Notes: generated by a model not told the origin, from the sequence alone. Shown: positions 8,107-20,994, counted from the stretch's first letter. The stretch is DNA of 64,000 nt from Paenibacillus sp. FSL H8-0537 (GCF_038051995.1 NZ_CP150290.1:1909501-1973500); one strand, 5' to 3'. Numbers and translations are program-made.

Positions 8107-10020
8107 GTGACGAAACGAACGTTTGGTCGGCCTGATAGACCGCCACGTGACGCGCTTACACAATGGTTGTCCAAGTTGTGGAATCCGTGGCTGCAAGGCA
8201 GCTTGCTGCTCATTATCGTAGGAGTATGGGTGGCAGCGATGATAGTAACAGCAATACCTTCGCTTTTTATTTGGCTAGCTTCTTGTTTGACTGTGGCATT
8301 CCTTATAGGAAACTTCGTCCTAATGGTCATGCAGACCAAGACATCGAATACGCTCAGCTATCATAAACCAATGGTTGAGGCGCTGCTTCGCTCGGAAGCG
8401 GTCCCGCTGGCTATCATTGATCCACAGGGCGTTATAATTGAATTGAATGAAGGCGCAGAGCGTACTTTTGGCTATGAACGCGCGGAGTTAATGGGGAATT
8501 GGCTGGCCTCTTTCGTAGATGCAGGCAGCCGCGATGCCTTACATACGATGCTGGAGCATTCGCTTACCGGTTGTCCGGAGCAGGGAAACGTTCATATTAT
8601 ACACCGCTCAGGCTATCCGCTTGAGCTGCATCTCGTATGTTCCCCCATGGTGCAGGATGAGAAGGTCATCGGAACGCTGGTGGTGAGCCATGACTTAAGC
8701 GATCGCAAGCGAAATGTGGAACGGATTCGTTATATGGCCTACTACGACGATAGAACGGGATTGCCGAATCGAACGCTTTTTCAAATGAGGTTGAATGAAA
8801 GCCTTGCTTTTGCCCACGATCATAACCAGATTGTGGGGCTGTGTTATATGGACTTGGACCGCTTTAAGCTCGTAAACGCCTCCTTCGGCCGCGAATTTGG
8901 TGATATGCTGCTCATGCAGGTGGCAGAGCGCTTTACAAGTGTCATGTACGAGCAGGATTTTGCCGCCAGGATGGAAGGTGATGAGTTCGCTCTGTTGTTT
9001 AAGGATCTGGAGTCGGAGGAGCAGTTGCTGAGCCGTGCCCGCACGGTGCTGCAGGCGATTGAGGAGCCTTTCGAGCTTAAAGGCTTTCCGATCCAAATTA
9101 CAGCAAGCATAGGTGCGGTCACGAGCCGTCTGGTCGAGGATGATGATTATGCGCTGCTTAATAAAGCGGATATGGCGTTAATGAAGGTGAAGCAGAATGG
9201 CAGAAACGATGCGCTGCTTTATTCCGAAAGCTGGAGCAATTATTCGTTTGAGCATTTGTCGATGCAGCATGAAATGTATCGTGCTATTCAGCGCAAGGAG
9301 TTCATTTTATACTATCAGCCGCAATATGATATGAATTCTGGCGGTATGATCGGCGTCGAGGCGCTGGTGCGCTGGAAGCATCCGATCCGGGGAATGATCC
9401 CTCCGGGCGATTTTATTCCTTTGGCTGAGGAGAGTGGTATGATTGTGCAAATTGGCGATTGGGTGCTGGAGGAGGCTTGCCGCCAAAATAAATACTGGCA
9501 GGAATCAGGCTTGCCGCCTATGCCGGTTTCGGTTAACCTCTCCATCAGGCAGTTTGTCCAGCATGATTTGGCTAGCAAGGTGGCAGACGTTCTTGCCCGT
9601 ACTGGTCTTGAATCGCAATATTTGGATTTGGAAATTACGGAGTCGATGACAATGGATGTGAACCATGTGTCGCGCTGCCTGCTGGATTTGACGGCGCTTG
9701 GGGTTGGCATAAGCATTGACGATTTTGGCACAGGCTACAGCTCTTTTCATTATTTGAAAAATTTCCCGATCGACCGGCTCAAAATCGACCGTTCCTTCGT
9801 CCGTGACATCCAGCAGGACCCAAGCGATGCGGAAATTGTAGCAGCTATTATTGCTATGGCCCATAATCTTAATATTCAGGTTATTGCAGAGGGCGTAGAG
9901 ACGCAGGAGCAAATTGAATTTTTGCGCAAGCACAACTGCGACGAAATGCAGGGGTATTTCTGGAGTGCGCCAGTTCCAAGCGACAATATTGAGCAAATGC
10001 TGGGCGGCTATTACATGTAG
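8107..10020 (+). CDS. Membrane PAS-GGDEF-EAL protein, probable c-di-GMP phosphodiesterase
   Basis: This 637-residue protein starts at GTG with GGAAGGAAG seven bases upstream. Two transmembrane segments (about residues 30-80) are followed by a PAS domain (about 95-200), a GGDEF domain (about 205-365) and an EAL domain (about 385-630). The diguanylate cyclase signature is altered to EGDEF. The inhibitory-site RxxD is replaced by YEQD, so cyclase activity is doubtful. The EAL side looks intact: EALVRW, the Asn of SVNLSIRQF, LEITES, DDFGTGYSS, the Lys of KIDRSF and AEGVET. I infer a membrane-bound sensor that breaks down cyclic di-GMP. It ends in a strong terminator. Two HD-GYP proteins in the window belong to the same signalling network. 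Confidence 0.88.
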   Translation: MTKRTFGRPDRPPRDALTQWLSKLWNPWLQGSLLLIIVGVWVAAMIVTAIPSLFIWLASCLTVAFLIGNFVLMVMQTKTSNTLSYHKPMVEALLRSEAVPLAIIDPQGVIIELNEGAERTFGYERAELMGNWLASFVDAGSRDALHTMLEHSLTGCPEQGNVHIIHRSGYPLELHLVCSPMVQDEKVIGTLVVSHDLSDRKRNVERIRYMAYYDDRTGLPNRTLFQMRLNESLAFAHDHNQIVGLCYMDLDRFKLVNASFGREFGDMLLMQVAERFTSVMYEQDFAARMEGDEFALLFKDLESEEQLLSRARTVLQAIEEPFELKGFPIQITASIGAVTSRLVEDDDYALLNKADMALMKVKQNGRNDALLYSESWSNYSFEHLSMQHEMYRAIQRKEFILYYQPQYDMNSGGMIGVEALVRWKHPIRGMIPPGDFIPLAEESGMIVQIGDWVLEEACRQNKYWQESGLPPMPVSVNLSIRQFVQHDLASKVADVLARTGLESQYLDLEITESMTMDVNHVSRCLLDLTALGVGISIDDFGTGYSSFHYLKNFPIDRLKIDRSFVRDIQQDPSDAEIVAAIIAMAHNLNIQVIAEGVETQEQIEFLRKHNCDEMQGYFWSAPVPSDNIEQMLGGYYM

Positions 10021-10022
10021 AA

Positions 10023-10077
10023 AAAAGGTCTGTTTGAATGGCTGGGAACGCACCCGGCTCATTCAAACGGACCTTTT
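10023..10077. terminator. Strong bidirectional terminator after the GGDEF-EAL gene
   Basis: AAAAGGTCTGTTTGAATG (10023-10040) pairs with CATTCAAACGGACCTTTT (10060-10077). The flanking A- and T-runs serve the two convergent genes. Confidence 0.9.
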
Positions 10078-10097
10078 CAATTTGTGCTGCTTCATAA

Positions 10098-10655
10098 TCA
10101 GGACGTATAGTCTTCTATTTCATTAAGCTTGAAGGTGTAGACTTGCTTCTCATCCACGTGGTAGACCGTAATCATGCTCGTTGCATCATCCACATTTAAA
10201 ATACGGCATGGAATGCTGAGCGTAATGCCAAGCCCCTTGTTTACAATAAGACGAATGAGTTTATTGCTTTTCATAAATCCGCGAATGTCTGCAAATCCGT
10301 CATAAGGATCGGAGAGTGAAGGCTCAACAACCTTAGGCTTAGCGGCTTTAACAGGTGGTACGTCTTTTTCTTTAACAGACTGTGGAGGCTTGCTAGCTGC
10401 AGATTTATTGCTTTGTGCTTGTTTTTCATTCTGTGCAGGCGCTTTATTATCGATTTCCATAGGAACCTGAACAGCAGCATCAGCTTTGCGTTGATCGATA
10501 ACTTGTCCCAGCTGAATACCTGATAAAATCCGATAATCAACAAATCCGCCAGCATTTAAGGCATGAATGACCTGCTCCAAGGCAGCAGCGTTGCTAACGT
10601 TCTCTACTAGCAATTCTACTTGGAGTACGTATGAGTGTTTTTGTGTATTTTCCAT
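10098..10655 (-). CDS. Hypothetical two-part protein with a charged linker
   Basis: I do not recognise this 185-residue protein. Residues 1-58 look like a compact alpha/beta segment. Residues 60-112 form a low-complexity linker rich in Lys, Pro, Gln and Ala. Residues 113-185 form a second compact domain beginning DPYDGFADIRGF and ending in an acidic EIEDYTS tail. No signal peptide or membrane segment is visible. A GGAGG site lies 13 bases before the ATG. The gene is convergent with the GGDEF-EAL gene across a shared terminator. The layout suggests a cytosolic adaptor or regulatory protein, but that is only a guess from architecture. Confidence 0.6.
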   Translation of the reverse strand: MENTQKHSYVLQVELLVENVSNAAALEQVIHALNAGGFVDYRILSGIQLGQVIDQRKADAAVQVPMEIDNKAPAQNEKQAQSNKSAASKPPQSVKEKDVPPVKAAKPKVVEPSLSDPYDGFADIRGFMKSNKLIRLIVNKGLGITLSIPCRILNVDDATSMITVYHVDEKQVYTFKLNEIEDYTS

Positions 10656-10820
10656 CTGCTCTATAGTTCCTCCGACCTAATGTTAATTTTTGCATAACAA
10701 CTATACCATTAATCAGATGGGATATATAGTGCTAAATTTTGCTAATCGTCCAATTCGATAAAAACTTTTTTGCATATACTGCTTTGGCAGCTAATTGATG
10801 GCAAAGGAGGTGAGCGTATA

Positions 10821-11126
10821 ATGATGCGAATGGTTCCTGCCACACTGCAAAATGGGCTGACCGTGATAGGCATTGAGGTAAAGCTTCCTAAGACGACATT
10901 GCTTGCTTGGACGACGGATAAAGGATATATCATGTGCGGTGCGCTTGATGTTGGCCTGCTGAATGAACGATTGCATAATCGCGGGATTATCGCCGGAAGA
11001 GCCGTTGGCGTACGCACATTAGAGGAACTGCTTGTTGCACCTTTGGAATCGGTTACGACAACAGCGGAAGGTATGGGAATTCATGCCGGAATGAAAGGAA
11101 CAGATGCTCTTACCTTAATGGCATAA
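10821..11126 (+). CDS. yunC: YunC family protein (DUF1805)
   Basis: A 101-residue protein with the family core KLPKTT, GYIMCGALDVGLLN and GIIAGRAVGVRTLEELL, then LESVTTTAEGMGI. This small cytosolic family is widespread in Bacillales and archaea and has no settled function. I chose the ATG at 10821, the first of two adjacent ATGs, because AAAGGAGG precedes it. The longer frame from 10770 adds residues with no family resemblance. It is transcribed alone, divergent from the hypothetical gene upstream and convergent with mtnA across a terminator. A yunD-like gene is also in the window but not adjacent. Confidence 0.8.
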   Translation: MMRMVPATLQNGLTVIGIEVKLPKTTLLAWTTDKGYIMCGALDVGLLNERLHNRGIIAGRAVGVRTLEELLVAPLESVTTTAEGMGIHAGMKGTDALTLMA

Positions 11127-11130
11127 TACA

Positions 11131-11180
11131 AAAGAGCCTTTATCCTTATCTTTTTGAAAGAGGGGATATAGGCTCTTGAT
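11131..11180. terminator. Bidirectional terminator between yunC and mtnA
   Basis: AAGAGCCTTTATCC (from 11132) is complementary to GGATATAGGCTCTT (11164-11177), with A- and T-rich flanks. Confidence 0.75.
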
Positions 11181-11186
11181 TTATAT

Positions 11187-12242
11187 TTATTGGTTAAAAA
11201 GCTTTTTAAGATTGACATCATAAGGAGCTTGGACAATGCCTTTTTCTGTAATAATAGCTGTTACATATTCATTCGGTGTAATATCGAAGGCCGGGTTGTA
11301 CACTTTCACACCTTGTGGTGCTGTGCGTTTGCCAAACCCTTCGGTAATTTCCTCGGCGCTGCGCTCCTCAATCGGAATTTCTGCGCCAGTCGGCGTATTG
11401 AGGTCAATCGTGGACAATGGGCAAGCAACATATACGGGAATGCCATGAGCCTTGGCAAGGACGGCAACGCTATAGGTGCCGATTTTGTTGGCGACATCTC
11501 CATTAGCGGCTACGCGGTCCGTTCCAACAATGACAGCCTGAATCCAGCCTTTGGACATGACCATGCCTGCCATATTATCACAAATCAAAGTGACATCGAC
11601 ACCAGCCTGCTGCAGCTCAAAAGCGGTCAGTCTAGCGCCTTGCAGCACAGGACGTGTCTCATCGGCGAATACACGCAGCGACATGCCGCGCTCAAGCGCA
11701 AGATAAAACGGCGCCAGCGCTGTACCGTATTTAGCAGTTGCAAGTCCGCCAGCGTTGCAGTGCGTGAGCACGCCCATGCCATCTTCAAACAGCGTGAGCG
11801 CATGCTCGCCGATTAAACGGTTGGTTTCTTCATCTTCTCTGTGAATGGCCAGCGCTTCATTAAGCAAAGCCTGCTTCACTTCATCGAGTGATAAATCGGC
11901 TGCGGCAAGCTGCTCCGCACGGGCTTTCATACGATCAAGAGCCCAGAATAAGTTGACAGCGGTCGGCCGTGAGGTGGCCAAATATTCAGCCTGGTTCAGC
12001 ACTTCTTCAAGCCAGCGCTTAGGGGTCGTTTCATTTCGGCTGCCAAGCACGACGCCGTATGCAGCCGAAATGCCGATTGCCGGGGCGCCTCTCACTTTCA
12101 AATGGCGAATTGCTTCCCATACGTCCTCCGAAGTAACAAGCGGCAAATATACGATTTCTTCAGGCAAAAGCCGTTGATCCAGCAAATCCAGGCGATCTTC
12201 CGCCCAGATCAAGGATTGCAATGGGGCATTCTGACTAGTCAT
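11187..12242 (-). CDS. mtnA: S-methyl-5-thioribose-1-phosphate isomerase
   Basis: This 351-residue enzyme converts methylthioribose-1-phosphate to methylthioribulose-1-phosphate in the methionine salvage pathway. Family signatures include [14 protein letters not shown] near residues 50-63, [27 protein letters not shown] and [18 protein letters not shown], which holds the catalytic Asp. The start at 12242 (MTSQNAP) has AGAAAGGAA upstream; an upstream in-frame extension to 12320 lacks family similarity and overlaps mtnK. It follows mtnK by 40 bases in one operon. The later dioxygenase-branch enzymes are not in this window. Confidence 0.92.
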   Translation of the reverse strand: MTSQNAPLQSLIWAEDRLDLLDQRLLPEEIVYLPLVTSEDVWEAIRHLKVRGAPAIGISAAYGVVLGSRNETTPKRWLEEVLNQAEYLATSRPTAVNLFWALDRMKARAEQLAAADLSLDEVKQALLNEALAIHREDEETNRLIGEHALTLFEDGMGVLTHCNAGGLATAKYGTALAPFYLALERGMSLRVFADETRPVLQGARLTAFELQQAGVDVTLICDNMAGMVMSKGWIQAVIVGTDRVAANGDVANKIGTYSVAVLAKAHGIPVYVACPLSTIDLNTPTGAEIPIEERSAEEITEGFGKRTAPQGVKVYNPAFDITPNEYVTAIITEKGIVQAPYDVNLKKLFNQ

Positions 12243-12282
12243 TATGCAAATTCCTTTCTTCTCTAAACATAAGGATTTATTT

Positions 12283-13509
12283 TTAAGCGTGTTTTGCCGT
12301 TGCGGACAAAACAATATCAATTGCTTGCTCTATTGAAATCGCCTGGCGGTTCAGGTGAATGAGCGAGGTGCCGATTCCCAGTGCCAAGCGCTGTGCTTTC
12401 TCGCGCTCCGCAGCATCCTCAATGCGGTCGATGTCCGCAACATGGGCAAGGCCTACAATGCGTCGTACCATTTTGCAGCCAGCGAAGCCGATCGAGTCCT
12501 GAAGCAGCTTGTTCATGTAATATTGCTTGTAGCCTGGTGCGCTTGATACTAGACGATCCACGTTATGCTCATCCCACAAAGCGCCAAATTTGTTCTCAAA
12601 TTTGTTCCAAATCTCGCGTACGCTGCCAAGCAGGTAGCTGCGGAAATCGGCAAGCTTTGCCTCGTCTTTGATCCAGTGGGCTTGTCCCGCATAATTGAGC
12701 AGCAGGTTGGCAATGACCGCACCTACGTCAAAGCCAATAGGACCGTAATAAGCAAATTCAGGATCGATCACTTTCGTGGACTGTGCTGTAACAAATACGC
12801 TGCCGGTATGTAGATCGCCGTGGAGCAGGGCCTGGGCATTCGTCAAAAACTTGTTGCGCAAAATAGCGACTTCAAGATGAAGGGCATCATCCGTGCGAAG
12901 TGCTTCAGCGGCATCAGCGATCGCTGCTTCAAAGTTATTGTTTGGCGAATCGGTATAAGGATCATCAAAAATTAAATCTTCGGTTATTTTGCACAAATCA
13001 GGGTTAATAAATGCTTTGACGCGTTCTTTCTTATCCTGCTGGTTCATGCCCAAATCGGAAGTGTAAAAGAGTGTATTCGCCATAAAGGTGGAAATGTCCT
13101 CGGCGAATTTCGGATATTGGTTGCCGTCTACGAGGCCCTGACGCATAATCACGTGGTCGCTGAGATCCTCCATTACCGTAAGGGCAAGCTCTGCGTCATA
13201 TTGATAAACGGTTGGCACAAGTCCCGGAGCCAGCTCATTTTGCAAAATCAGCGCTTCGCTCTCAATGCGCGCTCGGTCAAGCGTAAGCGGCCATGATTCT
13301 CCGACAACCTTAGCGTAAGGGAGCGCTTGTTTGACAATCAGCCCTTTACCGCTTGCTGGATCGGTAATGTGGAATACCAAATTCAAATTGCCATCGCCGA
13401 TCTCACGGGACGCAAGCTCAGCCCCTGCAGGGAAAAAGTCAGGTATGGAGCGGGAAAATTCAATAGCTTCTTGCTCGGTTAAAGGATGATAAGCAGACAG
13501 TTTGTCCAC
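12283..13509 (-). CDS. mtnK: S-methyl-5-thioribose kinase
   Basis: This roughly 405-residue kinase of the APH fold phosphorylates methylthioribose at C1 and feeds mtnA downstream. The N-terminal [13 protein letters not shown] is the nucleotide-loop signature. [11 protein letters not shown] carries the catalytic Asp, and [17 protein letters not shown] the metal-binding Asp. The start is uncertain. The GTG at 13509 is itself part of the GGAGG sequence, whereas a CTG at 13500 (giving M-SAYHPLT) has GGAGG eight bases upstream, an ideal distance. I keep the outer coordinate but think the CTG is likely. No S-box riboswitch is visible upstream, unlike the well-known leader of the Bacillus subtilis mtnKA operon. 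Confidence 0.9.
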   Translation of the reverse strand: MDKLSAYHPLTEQEAIEFSRSIPDFFPAGAELASREIGDGNLNLVFHITDPASGKGLIVKQALPYAKVVGESWPLTLDRARIESEALILQNELAPGLVPTVYQYDAELALTVMEDLSDHVIMRQGLVDGNQYPKFAEDISTFMANTLFYTSDLGMNQQDKKERVKAFINPDLCKITEDLIFDDPYTDSPNNNFEAAIADAAEALRTDDALHLEVAILRNKFLTNAQALLHGDLHTGSVFVTAQSTKVIDPEFAYYGPIGFDVGAVIANLLLNYAGQAHWIKDEAKLADFRSYLLGSVREIWNKFENKFGALWDEHNVDRLVSSAPGYKQYYMNKLLQDSIGFAGCKMVRRIVGLAHVADIDRIEDAAEREKAQRLALGIGTSLIHLNRQAISIEQAIDIVLSATAKHA

Positions 13510-13695
13510 CTCCGACTGTATTTTTCAAAATATAAGCATTTCTATATGCTTAGTATATCGAATATTATTTCGACTTGGAATACCTACAAATGATAACAAA
13601 TGATATAATGTTACGTAAAGTAGGCAAGGATTTTGTCCGCTAAGCGCGAATGGCAACGAAGGGCTTGGCGGATCTGCTGGAGTGGAGGCATTGGC

Positions 13696-14283
13696 ATGAG
13701 TAACAGCATGACGCGGGAGCCGGTCGCTCTGAAGGAGTGGGCTGTAACCGTTAACGCATTGCGTGATGGCGAGCTTATTATGGTTTTGCGCAAAGGCGGA
13801 ATTGAAGAGGAAACACGTGATTTTCAATTGGTTAGCAAAGGCTTCTACTTAATGCCTGCTTATGAGCATCAGAAGGAGCATCTGCTTAAGGCGCCATATC
13901 AAGGCAGGATCGAAAGTATAATGGAAGGCTGGTCGCCTGATATGGATAGCATTAAGCTTGGCGCCTATGCGGAAGCCGTTCATGATATCGAGATCAACGA
14001 TCAGGAAACGCTTGACCGGTTGCGGGAATTTCATATTTGGACGGATAAATTTTCAGAAGAAAGGCTAAAATGGAAGCGGACGAAGCCGTTGCATTTGCTG
14101 CTGCTTCGCGTATACCGGCTTGCCGAGCCTGCTGAATTAGAAATGTTCCCTGCCTATACGGGCTGCAAATCTTGGGTAAAGCTTGAAAAGGATCTAGCCG
14201 ATGCTGCAATGGTTCCGGTATTATCCGATGAGGAATTTGCGTCGCAAGTTGCTCAAATTCAAGCTGCACTGTGCCGGCAATAG
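13696..14283 (+). CDS. DUF1802 family protein
   Basis: A 195-residue cytosolic protein. The N-terminal part has ALKEWAVTVNAL, ILRKGG-like VLRKGGI and the family signature FYLMPAYEHQ. The C-terminal part has W-rich segments (LREFHIWTDKF, LKWKRTKPLHLLLLRVYRL). These mark DUF1802, a family of unknown function in Bacillales and cyanobacteria. I chose ATG 13696 because GTGGAGG lies six bases upstream; the frame is open to 13633, but the extra residues look non-coding. It is divergent from mtnK and upstream of the suf operon, which has its own promoter. Confidence 0.7.
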   Translation: MSNSMTREPVALKEWAVTVNALRDGELIMVLRKGGIEEETRDFQLVSKGFYLMPAYEHQKEHLLKAPYQGRIESIMEGWSPDMDSIKLGAYAEAVHDIEINDQETLDRLREFHIWTDKFSEERLKWKRTKPLHLLLLRVYRLAEPAELEMFPAYTGCKSWVKLEKDLADAAMVPVLSDEEFASQVAQIQAALCRQ

Positions 14284-14378
14284 AGATAAAGCCTGATTTA
14301 TGGCGATTTCTTGTACATTGAGCGCTCTTAGCGTTGCTTTATAACAAAACTTATAATAAAATGATTATTGAGAAGACA

Positions 14379-14407
14379 TTGAGAATTATATTGAATCACA
14401 TTATAAT
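14379..14407 (+). promoter_or_regulatory. Sigma-A type promoter of the suf operon
   Basis: TTGAGA (14379-14384), a 17-base spacer and a perfect TATAAT (14402-14407) lie about 60 bases before sufC in an AT-rich stretch. I saw no convincing Fur or PerR box. Confidence 0.7.
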
Positions 14408-14469
14408 AGAAGCTTTTTTGATTATAGGTGATTAGGTAAATAGACCAACCATGGAGGGATCAGCATATT

Positions 14470-15249
14470 ATGGCAACGCATTTTGTCATTGATGGCCTGA
14501 AAGCGGCTATCGAAGGAAAAGAGATTTTGAAAGGCATTAACCTTGAAATCAAAGGCGGAGAAATCCACGCGATTATGGGACCAAACGGTACTGGTAAAAG
14601 TACGCTGGCTTCCGCTTTGATGGGCCACCCGAAATATGAAGTAACTGAAGGCAGCGCATTTTTGGATGGAGAAGACCTGCTTGAAATGGGCGTAGATGAG
14701 AGAGCACGCGCAGGGCTGTTCCTTGCTATGCAATATCCAAGCGAAATTCCTGGCGTAACGAATTCCGATTTCTTGCGCAGTGCGATTAACGCTCGTCGTG
14801 AGGAAGGCAGCGAGATTTCCCTCATTAAATTCATTCGCCAAATGGAAGGCAAAATGAAAGCTTTGGAAATGAACCCTGAGTTTGCACATCGTTACCTGAA
14901 CGAAGGCTTCTCGGGCGGTGAGAAAAAACGTAATGAGATTTTGCAAATGACGCTGCTTGATCCGAAAATCGTCGTTCTTGACGAGATTGACTCGGGTCTT
15001 GACATCGATGCCTTGAAAATCGTATCCAAAGGCGTTAACGAAATGCGCTCCGAAGATCGCGGTTTTCTAATTATTACTCACTATCAGCGTTTGCTGAACT
15101 ATATTACACCTGATTTTGTACACGTTATGATGCAAGGCCGCATTGTGAAGTCCGGTGGTCCTGAGCTTGCTGAGCGTTTGGAAAATGAAGGTTATGACTG
15201 GGTTAAAGAAGAACTGGGCATCGTGGACGAAACGGTTGGCCAGGCCTAA
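14470..15249 (+). CDS. sufC: Fe-S cluster assembly ATPase SufC
   Basis: A 259-residue ABC-type ATPase of the SufBCD scaffold, where ATP hydrolysis drives cluster assembly on SufB-SufD. The expected motifs are present: Walker [10 protein letters not shown] near residues 38-46, signature [10 protein letters not shown], Walker [17 protein letters not shown], and the switch His in [15 protein letters not shown] precedes the ATG at 14470. It is the first gene of a five-gene run, sufC-sufD-sufS-sufU-sufB, in the usual Firmicute order. Confidence 0.96.
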   Translation: MATHFVIDGLKAAIEGKEILKGINLEIKGGEIHAIMGPNGTGKSTLASALMGHPKYEVTEGSAFLDGEDLLEMGVDERARAGLFLAMQYPSEIPGVTNSDFLRSAINARREEGSEISLIKFIRQMEGKMKALEMNPEFAHRYLNEGFSGGEKKRNEILQMTLLDPKIVVLDEIDSGLDIDALKIVSKGVNEMRSEDRGFLIITHYQRLLNYITPDFVHVMMQGRIVKSGGPELAERLENEGYDWVKEELGIVDETVGQA

Positions 15250-15270
15250 GCGGAGAAAGGGGTATAACGG

Positions 15271-18213
<2,943 letters not shown>

Positions 18214-18242
18214 CATCATTATGAAAGAGGAGAGTGAATACG

Positions 18243-19640
18243 ATGGCTAAAACAATGCCGGAAATGGAAGAGTATAAGTATGGTTTCCGCGATGAGCATA
18301 AGTCGATTTTCCAATCAGGAAAAGGCTTGACGCCTGAAATCGTTCGCACTATTTCGGAAATGAAGGGCGAGCCGGAATGGATGCTCGATTTTCGTCTGAA
18401 ATCACTGGAGCAGTTCAACAAAATGCCAATGCCTGATTGGGGCGGCAACATGGATGATCTGGATTTCAATGATATTCAATATTATGTAAAGCCTTCTGAG
18501 AAGCAAGGCAAGACGTGGGAAGAGGTTCCTACTGAAATTAAAGAAACGTTTGACAAGCTTGGTATCCCTGAAGCGGAGCAAAAGTTTCTTGCGGGTGTAT
18601 CCGCACAGTATGAATCAGAGGTTGTTTATCACAGCATGCAAGAGGATCTGGAAAAGCAAGGCGTATTGTTCACTGATATGGATACAGCGCTTCGTGAACA
18701 TCCTGAAATTTTGCGTGAATATTTCAGCACAATCATCCCACCGAATGATAATAAATTCGCTGCTTTGAACAGTGCGGTTTGGTCCGGAGGCAGCTTTATT
18801 TATGTACCAAAAGGCGTGAAATGCGAAGTTCCGCTGCAAGCCTATTTCCGGATTAACTCCGAAAACATGGGACAATTTGAGCGTACACTGATCGTTGCTG
18901 ATGAAGATAGCTTCGTTCACTACGTTGAAGGCTGTACAGCTCCAGTCTACAGCACTAACTCATTGCATAGCGCCGTCGTTGAAATCTTGGTTAAGAAAAA
19001 TGCCCGCGTTCGTTATACAACGATTCAAAACTGGGCACCAAACATTTTTAACCTCGTGACTAAACGTGCAGTCGCTGATGAAAACGCGACAATGGAATGG
19101 GTAGATGGCAACATTGGCTCCAAATTGACGATGAAATATCCGGCTGTTGTGCTTCGTGGCCGCGGTGCGAAAGGTATGGTATTATCAATCGCAGTTGCCG
19201 GTAAAAACCAGCACCAGGATGCAGGCGCGAAAATGATTCACCTTGCTCCAGATACGACCTCGACAATTGTTTCCAAGTCGATCAGTAAGCATGGCGGTAA
19301 AGTAACTTACCGTGGTCTTGCTTCATTCGGTCGTAATTCAGATGGTGCGAAATCTAATATTAAATGTGATACATTGATTTTGGATAATGAATCCACTTCG
19401 GATACGATTCCTTACAATGAGATCATGAACGATAACATTACTTTGGAGCATGAAGCAACAGTATCCAAAGTTTCTGAGGATCAATTGTTCTATCTAATGA
19501 GCCGTGGCTTGTCGGAAGCGGAAGCGACACAAATGATCGTTATGGGCTTTATCGAACCGTTCACGAAAGAGCTGCCGATGGAATATGCGGTAGAAATGAA
19601 CCGTCTCATCAAGTTTGAGATGGAAGGTTCTATCGGTTAA
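18243..19640 (+). CDS. sufB: Fe-S cluster assembly protein SufB
   Basis: A 465-residue scaffold subunit, partner of SufD and SufC. Family signatures are the N-terminal [68 protein letters not shown] and the C-terminal [16 protein letters not shown] chose ATG 18243 because GAAAGAGGAG lies ten bases upstream; the GTG at 18234 would sit on that site. It is the last gene of the operon and is followed by a strong terminator. Confidence 0.96.
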   Translation: MAKTMPEMEEYKYGFRDEHKSIFQSGKGLTPEIVRTISEMKGEPEWMLDFRLKSLEQFNKMPMPDWGGNMDDLDFNDIQYYVKPSEKQGKTWEEVPTEIKETFDKLGIPEAEQKFLAGVSAQYESEVVYHSMQEDLEKQGVLFTDMDTALREHPEILREYFSTIIPPNDNKFAALNSAVWSGGSFIYVPKGVKCEVPLQAYFRINSENMGQFERTLIVADEDSFVHYVEGCTAPVYSTNSLHSAVVEILVKKNARVRYTTIQNWAPNIFNLVTKRAVADENATMEWVDGNIGSKLTMKYPAVVLRGRGAKGMVLSIAVAGKNQHQDAGAKMIHLAPDTTSTIVSKSISKHGGKVTYRGLASFGRNSDGAKSNIKCDTLILDNESTSDTIPYNEIMNDNITLEHEATVSKVSEDQLFYLMSRGLSEAEATQMIVMGFIEPFTKELPMEYAVEMNRLIKFEMEGSIG

Positions 19641-19676
19641 GCAAACTTGCTTAACAACTTAAACGAATAAACGACA

Positions 19677-19731
19677 AAAATGCCTGTTTCCTCACTGGTT
19701 GGTTTCAATCAGCTGAGGGAACAGGCATTTT
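19677..19731. terminator. Terminator closing the suf operon, shared with the convergent HD-GYP gene
   Basis: AAAATGCCTGTTTCCTCA (19677-19694) pairs with TGAGGGAACAGGCATTTT (19714-19731). The stop codon of the opposing gene begins two bases later. Confidence 0.9.
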
Positions 19732-19732
19732 G

Positions 19733-20788
19733 TTATACGAAAATTTCTTTGATTTTGAGATGACGTTCAACGGTCAAATCAATAAATTCATGATTGATTT
19801 GCAGCAGTGGTCTGAAAAACTCGGTTGGGTGAGTCATGACGATAATTCCGGTCTCGCCGGTTTCCAAATAAGCTTTTTTTCCAATGAAGTTGGGGATCAT
19901 ATGCTTTATGAATGTATGTGTAATATGTGGATCTAGCTCTCTGAAGCTCAGCTTGTAAAGTTCCTTCAATACATAAAACAAATCGCGTTTTTTCTGATAA
20001 ACCCGTTCGGAAATCATAGCGCTATAAATATCGACAACCGAGATTAGCTTGGAAACAGGCTCAATTTGGTCGCCATTAAGACCTTTCGGATAACCGCTGC
20101 CGTCATTACGCTCATGATGCTCAAGTGCACTTAAGGCAATGTAGCGTTCATCAAAGGATTTTTTTATAATGTCATAGCCATATGTCGTATGGTTTTTGAT
20201 TTCATCGAACTCTTCCTTTGTAAGCTTACCGGGTTTGTTAAGAATGGTTTCAGGGATTTGACTTTTTCCGATATCATGAAGGAATCCGGCTTTACCAATT
20301 TGCACCGATTTTTTTACGGAGTAGCCGAGCCAAGTAGCCAAATAATAGGCCAGCATGCCCACTTGTACGGAGTGTTGGTACGTGTAGTCGTCTTTCGTGT
20401 TAAGCAGCAGAAGCATAGATACGACGTCTCGCTCCATATTAAGATGCTTAATTAGCGGCTGGAAGGCATCTTCGACTTCTTGCTCATTAATGGTCTGATC
20501 CTCGCTTGCCTTAGCAAAAAGATTATGAAAGCCTTGAATTGCATTATCATAATCCGGTTGTACAGAAGGAAGCCACTTGGGGTTAACGGTTTGCTCCAAT
20601 GTGCGCTCCGGCAAATTAACAATAGAGACAGATTCGACTTCAACATAATCAATTTGATGTTGAAGCAGCTTTGATATTTCTTTATTTTCCAGCAAGGTGC
20701 CTTTAGAAAGCACATGCAGACCGTATCCATTAAAGGTATCTTTTAATAAACGGTCTCCCGTTTTTAAATCAGTTACGTGAACCTTCAT
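19733..20788 (-). CDS. HD-GYP domain protein, probable c-di-GMP phosphodiesterase
   Basis: This 351-residue protein has an N-terminal region of about 130 residues common to Bacillales HD-GYP proteins (MKVHVTDLKTGDRLLKDTF). A full HD-GYP domain follows: HSVQVGMLAYYLA, LHDIGKSQIPETILNKPGKL, the NHTTYGYDII His, and HHERNDGSGYPKG. The C-terminus carries GETGIIVMTHP, a segment shared with the second HD-GYP gene at 23411. HD-GYP enzymes hydrolyse cyclic di-GMP using a metal centre, and all visible ligands are intact. I start at 20788, where AGAGGTG precedes the ATG. A Spo0A-box-like site and two inverted repeats lie upstream. Confidence 0.85.
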   Translation of the reverse strand: MKVHVTDLKTGDRLLKDTFNGYGLHVLSKGTLLENKEISKLLQHQIDYVEVESVSIVNLPERTLEQTVNPKWLPSVQPDYDNAIQGFHNLFAKASEDQTINEQEVEDAFQPLIKHLNMERDVVSMLLLLNTKDDYTYQHSVQVGMLAYYLATWLGYSVKKSVQIGKAGFLHDIGKSQIPETILNKPGKLTKEEFDEIKNHTTYGYDIIKKSFDERYIALSALEHHERNDGSGYPKGLNGDQIEPVSKLISVVDIYSAMISERVYQKKRDLFYVLKELYKLSFRELDPHITHTFIKHMIPNFIGKKAYLETGETGIIVMTHPTEFFRPLLQINHEFIDLTVERHLKIKEIFV

Positions 20789-20875
20789 CGCTGCACCTCT
20801 ATTGAATAGTTGATCACTTAAGTAGTATAGTAGCAATGATTTGAGGGTATGGCAATATGAGGGACTTTAATTTGA

Positions 20876-20948
20876 GTCTAAAGACCTACAAATTTCGACA
20901 AAAAACGCTCATTATTTATCTTGATAAAGTTTTAAATAGTCTATAGAC
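20876..20948. promoter_or_regulatory. Pair of GTCTAWAGAC inverted repeats upstream of the HD-GYP gene
   Basis: GTCTAAAGAC (20876-20885) and GTCTATAGAC (20939-20948) each continue as CTA on the right and start 63 bases apart, close to six helical turns. A TTCGACAA site lies between them. Confidence 0.45.
20894..20901 (-). promoter_or_regulatory. Spo0A-box-like site
   Basis: TTGTCGAA on the minus strand, 106 bases before the HD-GYP start. It matches the core of the Bacillus 0A box, but no bound promoter could be placed with confidence. Confidence 0.35.
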
Positions 20949-20994
20949 CTATTTTTAACGCTTTTGAATAGAAAATTTTTACAATCGTCTGATA

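Noticed and set aside
13525..13827. 100-codon minus-strand frame upstream of mtnK
   Set aside because: No ribosome site, overlaps the start of the DUF1802 gene, and has no family resemblance.
14341..14407. Fur or PerR box at the suf promoter
   Set aside because: The AT-rich stretch shows only scattered matches and no clear dyad.
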